Shown here: positions 12,925 through 18,433 of the stretch, in pieces
How the letters are laid out: each line of letters starts with the position of its first letter
How positions within the stretch are numbered: the stretch's first letter is position 1
NCBI GenBank assembly: GCA_964509205.1
Contig: CAZDVW010000027.1
Span: 1-18,433, forward strand
DNA from: Duodenibacillus sp964509205
GTDB lineage: Bacteria > Pseudomonadota > Gammaproteobacteria > Burkholderiales > Burkholderiaceae_F
Direction of reading: 5' to 3'
Length of the DNA: 18,433 nt
Notes under the pieces: model-generated
Told to the model about the DNA's origin: nothing
The model's input: only the letters and a program-made list of their open reading frames with translations
Database searches by the model: none
Translations under genes and position numbers: made by a program

Positions 12925-13920
12925 ATGGCAAATACTACGCTTTTGAAGCCGACGAACATTGAAGCAATCGTCGACGAAAAGAATCCCAACGTTGCGATGA
13001 TCACGCTCGAACCGTTTGAGCGGGGCTATGGTCATACGCTTGGTAATGCGCTCCGCCGTATTTTGTTAGCCTCGATGGTCGGCTATGCGCCTACGGAAGT
13101 GACGATTGCCGGGGTTGTTCACGAGTTCTCCATCATCAACGGTGTTAAAGAAGACGTTGTTGATATCGTCCTTAACCTTAAGGGCGTTGTCTTCAAACTG
13201 GAAGGCGGACGTGAAGAAGTTACATTGCACTTGCAAAAGAGCGGTGAAGGTGTTGTCAAGGCCGGGGATTTTGACCTTCCCCACGATGTGACGATCCTTA
13301 ATCCGGAGCATGAAATTGCAACGCTTTCCGGCGGAACGCTCGACATGGAAGTGAAAGTTGAGACGGGTCGCGGTTACCAGCCAGGTGACATGCGTGCATT
13401 TGCAAATGATCATTCTGCGCAGACAATCGGTCGTATCATTTTGGACGCCAGTTTTTCGCCGGTACGCCGTGTTTCCTATAAGGTTGAGGCAGCTCGCGTC
13501 GGACAGCGTACCGACCTTGATAAGCTCGAGATGACTATCGAGACAAATGGGGTGATTTCTCCTGAAGATGCTCTCAAGAGCGCCGTCCGCATTCTGCAGG
13601 ATCAGCTTTCAATCTTCGGATCCATCAAGACGGAAACTGAAGCAGAACAGGCTGCTCAGGAAGAGACTCCGCCGCCGCTTGATCCGATTCTCTTGCGCTT
13701 GGTGGACGATTTGGAACTCACCGTCCGGTCCGCCAACTGTTTGAAGGCAGAAAACATTTACTATATCGGGGATCTGATCCAGAGAACGGAGAATGAACTT
13801 TTGAAGACTCCGAATCTTGGTCGTAAGTCCTTGAATGAGATCAAGGATGTTTTGGCTGCCCATGGATTAACTCTCGGAATGAAACTCGAAAATTGGCCTC
13901 CTGCCAATCTCGAGAGCTAG
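12925..13920 (+). CDS. rpoA: RNA polymerase alpha subunit
   Basis: The 331-residue product dimerises to start assembly of RNA polymerase. The N-terminal domain (about 1-235) contains the conserved FERGYGHTLGNALRRILL dimer helix near residues 31-48. An acidic, proline-rich linker (ETEAEQAAQEETPPP) leads to the C-terminal domain (about 255-325) with TVRSANCLKAENIYYIGDLI and the TPNLGRKSLNEIK helix that bind UP elements and activators; the arginine equivalent to E. coli Arg265 is kept. The C-terminal domain opens RLVDDLEL where E. coli has RPVDDLEL. The ribosome site is AAGGAAA (12907-12913). It lies between two spacers with strong hairpins. Confidence 0.98.
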   Translation: MANTTLLKPTNIEAIVDEKNPNVAMITLEPFERGYGHTLGNALRRILLASMVGYAPTEVTIAGVVHEFSIINGVKEDVVDIVLNLKGVVFKLEGGREEVTLHLQKSGEGVVKAGDFDLPHDVTILNPEHEIATLSGGTLDMEVKVETGRGYQPGDMRAFANDHSAQTIGRIILDASFSPVRRVSYKVEAARVGQRTDLDKLEMTIETNGVISPEDALKSAVRILQDQLSIFGSIKTETEAEQAAQEETPPPLDPILLRLVDDLELTVRSANCLKAENIYYIGDLIQRTENELLKTPNLGRKSLNEIKDVLAAHGLTLGMKLENWPPANLES

Positions 13921-13932
13921 AAGAAGTTTGAG

Positions 13933-13965
13933 TGCCTGGCGAGGCACACTGTGCTTTGCCAGGTG
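13933..13965 (+). terminator. Perfect 15-pair hairpin after rpoA with U-run
   Basis: Bases 13933-13947 pair without interruption with 13951-13965 around a three-base loop, counting five G-U pairs; the stem is followed at once by TTTT (13966-13969). It begins 13 nt after the rpoA stop and looks like an intrinsic terminator or attenuator inside the operon, before rplQ. The short U-run suggests partial read-through, which rplQ would need unless it has its own promoter; I found no convincing one. Confidence 0.6.
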
Positions 13966-14020
13966 TTTTGATAAAAGCAACCCGTCCGCCGCCTTTATGA
14001 GGAAGGATAGAAGAGTCGGG

Positions 14021-14048
14021 GACCGTTTCGCTCAATGAGAAACAGGTC
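14021..14048 (+). promoter_or_regulatory. Leader hairpin of rplQ
   Basis: GACCGTTTC (14021-14029) pairs with GAAACaGGTC (14039-14048) with one bulged A at 14044, giving nine pairs and a nine-base loop. It ends about 12 bases before the AAGGAAA ribosome site of rplQ. No U-run follows, so it is not a terminator; a role in mRNA stability or translation control is possible. Confidence 0.42.
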
Positions 14049-14072
14049 GAAGATTTTATAAGGAAACTTATT

Positions 14073-14504
14073 ATGCGTCACCGTTCTGGACTTCGTAAAT
14101 TAAATCGTACTTCTGCGCATCGCCTTGCGATGCTTCGCAATATGATGTGCTCTTTGCTGCGTCATGAGGCCATTAAGACAACGTTGCCGAAGGCAAAAGA
14201 ACTTCGTCGCGTTGTTGAGCCGATGATTACGCTTGCCAAAAAGCCAACGGTTGCCAATCGTCGTTTGGCATTCAATCGTTTGCGCGATCGTGAAGTTGTC
14301 GTGAAGTTGTTCGATGATTTGGGAGTGCGTTTTGCCAAGCGAAACGGTGGTTACACGCGAATCCTGAAGATGGGATTCCGCGCCGGCGATAATGCACCGA
14401 TGGCTTACGTGGAACTCACGGAAAAAGCCGTTAAGGTTGAAGAGGTTAAAGCCGAAGAAGTCAAGGCAGAAGTCGCTAAGACCGAAGAAGCACCGAAGGC
14501 TTAA
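14073..14504 (+). CDS. rplQ: 50S ribosomal protein L17 with charged tail
   Basis: The 143-residue product begins MRHRSGLRKLNRTSAHRLAM and has KTTLPKAKELRRVVEPMITLAK, standard for L17, which sits at the tunnel exit next to L22 and L32. The core ends near residue 115 (APMAYVELT). After it comes a tail of about 27 residues made of Val, Lys, Ala and Glu in near-repeats (VEEVKAEEVKAEVAKTEEA); E. coli L17 is 127 residues. The tail is probably helical or disordered and lies at the ribosome surface. It is the last gene of the cluster. Confidence 0.97.
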   Translation: MRHRSGLRKLNRTSAHRLAMLRNMMCSLLRHEAIKTTLPKAKELRRVVEPMITLAKKPTVANRRLAFNRLRDREVVVKLFDDLGVRFAKRNGGYTRILKMGFRAGDNAPMAYVELTEKAVKVEEVKAEEVKAEVAKTEEAPKA

Positions 14505-14525
14505 TTTTTGGGGATTTCCCTGCTT

Positions 14526-14553
14526 GAAAAACGCCGCGTATGCGGCGTTTTTC
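14526..14553 (+). terminator. Bidirectional terminator between rplQ and galE
   Basis: A perfect 12-pair inverted repeat (14526-14537 with 14542-14553) has a CGCCGC/GCGGCG core, a GTAT loop, an A-run on the left and a T-run on the right. It serves as an intrinsic terminator on both strands and sits between two convergent genes, 21 nt after the rplQ stop and 16 nt after the galE stop on the other strand. Confidence 0.93.
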
Positions 14554-14569
14554 GTTTCCAGGAGAAGTG

Positions 14570-15583
14570 TCAGGAACCTGTGCCGGACAAATGTTGCTCA
14601 AAGTTCCAAGAATCTCGGCACATTTCCTCAATTCCAAAAGCCGCTTTCCAGCCAAATTTCTTCAATGCAAGACTGGGGTCGGCCCAGTTGGCAGCAATAT
14701 CTCCGGCACGTCGGTCTACGATCTCGTAAGGGATCTTGCGACCACATGCTTTTTCGTAAGCGCGGACAATCTCCAAAACACTGTAGCCGACGCCGGTTCC
14801 TAGGTTAACAGCTTCCCAACCATTGGATTGCATGGCGTAGGAGAGCGCCGCAACATGCCCTTTGGCTAAGTCGACGACGTGGATATAGTCACGGATTCCG
14901 GTTCCGTCTTTCGTCGGATAGTCGTTTCCGAAGATTCGAAGGAATTTAAGTTTTCCAGAAGCAACTCTGGCAACGTAAGGAAGCAGGTTATTGGGGATTC
15001 CGTTCGGATCTTCTCCGATGAGACCGCTCGGGTGTGCTCCGATGGGATTGAAGTACCTCAGACAAAGTGCCGTAAAGAAAGGATAGGCCTTGCACAAATC
15101 TTTTAGGATATCCTCAATAAAGATTTTTGTTCGACCATACGGATTTGTAACGCCGCCCACCGGATGATCTTCTGTGAGAGGCAGCTTTTGGGGTACTCCG
15201 TATACGGTCGAAGAAGAGGAAAAGAGCAATTTGGAAATGCCTGTCTTTATCATGGAGTCGAGAAGAACAAGCGTCCCGTTCACATTGTTGTCATAGTACT
15301 CAAGAGGTTTTTCGCAAGATTCCCCAACGGCTTTTAATCCGGCAAAGTGGATGACTGCATCAATGTTTTCCGTCTGAAGTGCATAACGTAGCCGATTCGC
15401 ATCTCGAATGTCTCCGAGGATAAAAGTTGGTGTTTTTCCGGTAATGGTTGCGATGCAATTCAAAACGTTCTCGGATGAATTGGAAAGGTTGTCGTAAATA
15501 ACAACCTCGTGGCCGAGCTCGAGCAACTCGACGGCTGTGTGTGAACCGATAAAACCCATCCCGCCGGTAAGAAAAACACGCAT
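14570..15583 (-). CDS. galE: UDP-glucose 4-epimerase
   Basis: The 337-residue product interconverts UDP-glucose and UDP-galactose with bound NAD, for galactose use and supply of UDP-galactose to surface polysaccharides. It is an extended short-chain dehydrogenase: the Rossmann motif TGGMGFIGSH is at residues 6-15, the catalytic Ser124 lies in FSSSSTVYG, and Tyr149 and Lys153 form YGRTK, the same numbering as E. coli GalE. The substrate-side motif RYFNPIGAHPSG (176-187) is also typical. The ribosome site AAAGGGA (15591-15597 on this strand) precedes the ATG. It lies 55 nt downstream of the Pat-like gene on the same strand and could be co-transcribed. No other gal genes are in the window. Confidence 0.96.
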   Translation of the reverse strand: MRVFLTGGMGFIGSHTAVELLELGHEVVIYDNLSNSSENVLNCIATITGKTPTFILGDIRDANRLRYALQTENIDAVIHFAGLKAVGESCEKPLEYYDNNVNGTLVLLDSMIKTGISKLLFSSSSTVYGVPQKLPLTEDHPVGGVTNPYGRTKIFIEDILKDLCKAYPFFTALCLRYFNPIGAHPSGLIGEDPNGIPNNLLPYVARVASGKLKFLRIFGNDYPTKDGTGIRDYIHVVDLAKGHVAALSYAMQSNGWEAVNLGTGVGYSVLEIVRAYEKACGRKIPYEIVDRRAGDIAANWADPSLALKKFGWKAAFGIEEMCRDSWNFEQHLSGTGS

Positions 15584-15638
15584 GAACGTTTCCCTTTATA
15601 AGCTTATTTCAATGGCTCCGACTTCCTATTTCGCAAGA

Positions 15639-18296
15639 CTATAGATTTTTCTTGAAAAGTCGAATGTCGTTGTTATCCTTAACAAGCTCTTGGATAAAGC
15701 CAAGCTTTTTCATCAATCCTTTCATCGGTTCGTTTTCTACGAGAACAAATCCGAAGAGAACCGAGACTCCCAGTTTTTTGGCTTCGGTACAAGCAATCTC
15801 CATGAGCGTTGTCCCAATTCCTTTGCGTTGAAAAGCATCCTCAATCAAAAGTCCGAATTCGGCTGTTTTCGTAAAGGGATTCAGGACAAAACGAACGACT
15901 CCGTGGATTTTTGCTCCGACATGATCAGAATCGACGACAGCATAGGCGTGTTCTCTGTCATAGTCGAGTTGCGTAAATTGCACAAACTCTTCATCGGAGA
16001 TGTCGTTAAGATGTTTTTGCAGGCGAAGGAAAAGACTTTTTTCAGAGGTTCTTCCGGCTAATTCCTTTAAAGGTTCAAAATCATCCGCCCGAATCGAGCG
16101 TATTTTCAGTGAAGAATCTTTGATGGAACAGGAGAAATTCGGGGCCGGGGCAATCAGCATGTGTGAGAAAGTTGGATCTGGAAACAGAGAACCTTGGCTG
16201 AAGCCTGCCGTGGCATCCAAGGCGAGTACGCCGAGCTCATCGACAATGAGCGGATTAATATCCAATTCCGTTATAGCGGGAATTTCGCAAACGAGTTTTG
16301 AAAGTTTGAGAATAGCTTGGACCAAGGCGTTTAGGTCAACTTTCGGTTGACCTCGAAAGTGGTCCAAGGCAGAGTAAACAACGCAGTGCTCAACCAAAGC
16401 TTGCGCCTGCGGCTCGGTCAGGGGAGGCAAGGCAACTTGCTTTTGAGGAAAAAGTTCTCCTATCTTCCCGCCAGCGGAAACGGAAATGACAGGTCCTAGT
16501 ACGGGATCTCGCCTCAAAGAGAGTTTCAGTTCACGAGCATTGGGACGCCCGGACATCTTTTGAACGAGGATGCCGGTAAAAGAGGCAAGAGGGGCGTATT
16601 GTGCACAGATTCGCTTGAGACGATCGAAATCACCGGCAATGTCTTTTGAGTCAAGAATAATTCCGCCGATCCTTGTTCGTTGTTCGAGACCTTCTGCGCA
16701 TATTTTCAGGGCAACAGGACTGTTCAGGCTTTTCGCCACAGCAACGGCATCGGCAGGGGTTGTGACAAGCATGCCTTTTGCACAAGTGATGCCGATTGCG
16801 TTTAAGAGATGCTCACACTGTTCTGGAGTCAAGCGATTTCGTTTTTGTTGACGAGCATCTTCGATGATGTCGCGCATGGCATCGAAGTTGTATTTTGCTC
16901 CTTCAGAGCCGGGGGTAGGCGGCTTCAGTGAGAGGGCGTGCAGTTGCTTGAATTCAATCAGATGCGAAAAGGCCATCATGGCACTGTCTATCGAGGGTAA
17001 GACGGGGATCCTCAATCGAGCAAAAGAGCTCCTTACATTCGCGGGGAGTTCTGCCCCGGCCCACGAAAGGAAAACGGGCTTAAAGGCATTGCAGAGAACC
17101 GGCTCCAATGCCGAGGCAAGCGCGGCCAAATCCAGAGCGGCCGTCGGAGAGAGTGCCAGCAAAACGGAATCAACGTGTTTATCTGCCAGAAGGGTTTCAG
17201 TTGCCCTTGCTAAGGTTGTTGAATCGGCCTCAAAACCAAGATCAACAGGGTTAATCGGGCGTGTTTCCAATCCGGTCAGACGAGAGAGTGCATTGGCAGA
17301 ATCTTCGGATGGGTTTGCAAGGCGTATGCGGAAATTTTGCGCGGAGGCGGCACAGAGCGAGGAGAACCCCAATCCGTTGGAAACGGAGGCTAGTCTCCCT
17401 GCCATGACATCTTTATCGGCCGTGAAGAGTTCGATCGTTGCGCAGAAATCCTCGATTTTGTCGCATCGAATGGCTCCGCCTCTCTTTAACAGCGCGTCAA
17501 AAGCAGCGTCTTCGCAAACGGGGCACGCAAATCGAGATGCAATCAGTCTTGCTGAGTTGTCGCCGCGCCCCGTCTTGAGAACGATGACCGGTTTGATGCG
17601 GGAGGCAGCCCGCAGTGCAGAGAAAAACTTTCTCGGGTGAATCAGTGTTTCAACATGGATGGCAATTACGTGCGTAGCCGGATCCGAACTGAGAAAATTC
17701 AGCATTTCGGCCAGTGTTACATCACTCTCGATCCCGGCTGTTAGGACAGAAGAAAAGCCGAAGGCGCTACGGGATTCTCTGTCAAGGACGGCAGAAGTGA
17801 CCGATGATGATTGGCAGATGAGACCGACGTGTCCTATCTTTGGCAAGACTGGCCAATAACTGACGTTTAGCCCGATTTGAGGGCGGATAATTCCAGATGA
17901 GTCAGGACCAATGAGTCGAATGGAATGCTCAGCACAGAATGCCACAATCTTCCGACGCCAAAGTCGGTCGGCGGTCAGAGAGTCATCTCCCGGTGTTATG
18001 AGGACATTGGGAATGCCCAATTCGGCACATTGTCGAAGAATTGACTGTACTTTGGCTGTAGGGGTTGCTATAACAACCAAATCGACTTTTTCTGGGAGTT
18101 CAGAAAGCTCAGCCCAACAGGGAGTCAATCCGATATATTTGTACTTTGGATTGACGGGATACGCCTGAAGAATTCGGTGGGAATTCATGACACCGTTCCA
18201 GATAAGCGTTCCTCGACTTCCTTTGCGGTCGCTTGCCCCGACGACGGCTACGGAATTCGGGATAAAAGCGCGTTTCAGACGATGTGAAAATTCCAT
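15639..18296 (-). CDS. Pat-like protein lysine acetyltransferase (degenerate acyl-CoA synthetase plus GNAT)
   Basis: The 885-residue protein has the architecture of bacterial Pat/YfiQ enzymes, which acetylate lysines of metabolic enzymes such as acetyl-CoA synthetase. A CoA-binding Rossmann domain (SVAVVGASDRKGSRG, 15-29) leads into succinyl-CoA-ligase-like domains (to about 450), an ATP-grasp domain (about 482-700; KLSLRRDPVLGPV and ELDINPLIV) and a C-terminal GNAT domain (about 728-885) with the acetyl-CoA loop QRKGIGT at 823-829. In active ADP-forming acyl-CoA synthetases a catalytic His lies in an SHTG-type motif; here the aligned place reads ASRFACPV, with Arg255, so ligase activity is unlikely and the large part is probably regulatory. 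The start matches the family, but no clear ribosome site is seen. A sensory-only or other GNAT substrate role remains possible. Confidence 0.88.
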   Translation of the reverse strand: MEFSHRLKRAFIPNSVAVVGASDRKGSRGTLIWNGVMNSHRILQAYPVNPKYKYIGLTPCWAELSELPEKVDLVVIATPTAKVQSILRQCAELGIPNVLITPGDDSLTADRLWRRKIVAFCAEHSIRLIGPDSSGIIRPQIGLNVSYWPVLPKIGHVGLICQSSSVTSAVLDRESRSAFGFSSVLTAGIESDVTLAEMLNFLSSDPATHVIAIHVETLIHPRKFFSALRAASRIKPVIVLKTGRGDNSARLIASRFACPVCEDAAFDALLKRGGAIRCDKIEDFCATIELFTADKDVMAGRLASVSNGLGFSSLCAASAQNFRIRLANPSEDSANALSRLTGLETRPINPVDLGFEADSTTLARATETLLADKHVDSVLLALSPTAALDLAALASALEPVLCNAFKPVFLSWAGAELPANVRSSFARLRIPVLPSIDSAMMAFSHLIEFKQLHALSLKPPTPGSEGAKYNFDAMRDIIEDARQQKRNRLTPEQCEHLLNAIGITCAKGMLVTTPADAVAVAKSLNSPVALKICAEGLEQRTRIGGIILDSKDIAGDFDRLKRICAQYAPLASFTGILVQKMSGRPNARELKLSLRRDPVLGPVISVSAGGKIGELFPQKQVALPPLTEPQAQALVEHCVVYSALDHFRGQPKVDLNALVQAILKLSKLVCEIPAITELDINPLIVDELGVLALDATAGFSQGSLFPDPTFSHMLIAPAPNFSCSIKDSSLKIRSIRADDFEPLKELAGRTSEKSLFLRLQKHLNDISDEEFVQFTQLDYDREHAYAVVDSDHVGAKIHGVVRFVLNPFTKTAEFGLLIEDAFQRKGIGTTLMEIACTEAKKLGVSVLFGFVLVENEPMKGLMKKLGFIQELVKDNNDIRLFKKNL

Positions 18297-18433
18297 ATGT
18301 TAAAAAATCGATGAATAAAAAGGTGATTGCAAGTTTAGAGCAGAAAGATCTGAATTTCGACAAAGTTTTATTTATTAACCAGGGCTGACGCACGGCGAGA
18401 GTCATTTTTTGGATCCACAGAGCAGCGCCATCG
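18297..18433. other. A+T-rich region upstream of the Pat-like gene
   Basis: This is the presumed leader and promoter region of the minus-strand gene at 15639-18296. It is A+T-rich next to the start codon and more G+C-rich from 18381 on. I could not identify a convincing promoter pair or Shine-Dalgarno sequence. Confidence 0.4.
18368..18433 (-). CDS. Possible C-terminal end of an upstream gene
   Basis: On the minus strand a frame open to the window edge ends RWRCSVDPKNDSRRASALVNK followed by TAA (18368-18370). Its composition (Asp, Pro, Asn, Arg, Ala, Ser) and G+C level would suit the tail of a real protein lying beyond the window. Only 21 codons are visible and another minus frame is also open, so this is a weak call with no function. 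Confidence 0.22.
   Translation of the reverse strand, partial: RWRCSVDPKNDSRRASALVNK

Noticed and set aside
16864..17640. 258-codon plus-strand frame opposite the Pat-like gene
   Set aside because: It is antisense to a clear domain-bearing protein; its Ala/Ser/Arg-rich product is what an antisense frame of such a gene yields.
18109..18405. 98-codon minus-strand frame overlapping the start of the Pat-like gene
   Set aside because: About 190 bases of it lie inside the Pat-like coding region in another frame, and the product has no recognisable features.

Overview
The window holds the S10-spc-alpha ribosomal protein supercluster of a Gram-negative bacterium, almost certainly a betaproteobacterium. 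The gene order follows tuf, and the protein sequences fit (S8 begins MSMSDPIADM, S3 has a long basic tail, S14 and S4 are zinc-free). Base composition looks only moderately G+C-rich, which with the missing infA would suit a host-associated Burkholderiales lineage such as the Sutterellaceae. That family placement is a guess; the class-level call is firmer.

Layout. 2-55 is the last codons of tuf. 56-92 is a near-consensus sigma70 promoter inside a perfect dyad. The S10 block follows at 125-5348 (rpsJ, rplC, rplD, rplW, rplB, rpsS, rplV, rpsC, rplP, rpmC, rpsQ), then a 233-nt spacer with a candidate promoter and hairpins. The spc block is 5582-11040 (rplN, rplX, rplE, rpsN, rpsH, rplF, rplR, rpsE, rpmD, rplO, secY). 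The alpha block is 11128-14504 (rpmJ, rpsM, rpsK, rpsD, rpoA, rplQ). A strong hairpin at 14526-14553 ends it and is shared with a convergent minus-strand pair: galE (14570-15583) and, upstream of it, a large Pat-like protein acetyltransferase with a degenerate acyl-CoA synthetase part (15639-18296). The last 137 nt may hold the end of one more minus-strand gene.

How it works together. The cluster makes ribosomal proteins of both subunits, the SecY translocon channel and the RNA polymerase alpha subunit as one growth-rate-controlled unit. Most genes are packed within 0-25 nt or overlap at ATGA/TAATG junctions. Five spacers are much longer (rpsJ-rplC 158 nt, rpsQ-rplN 233, rpsK-rpsD 84, rpsD-rpoA 168, rpoA-rplQ 152), and each can fold into stable hairpins, some followed by U-rich runs. 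These look like internal control points, but no exact regulator can be named from sequence alone. No gene-free stretch exceeds 300 nt. I saw no mobile elements, CRISPR arrays, tRNAs or rRNAs. I did not find a wholly new system; the most interesting material is the regulatory architecture of the spacers, the absent infA and the active-site change in the Pat-like protein.
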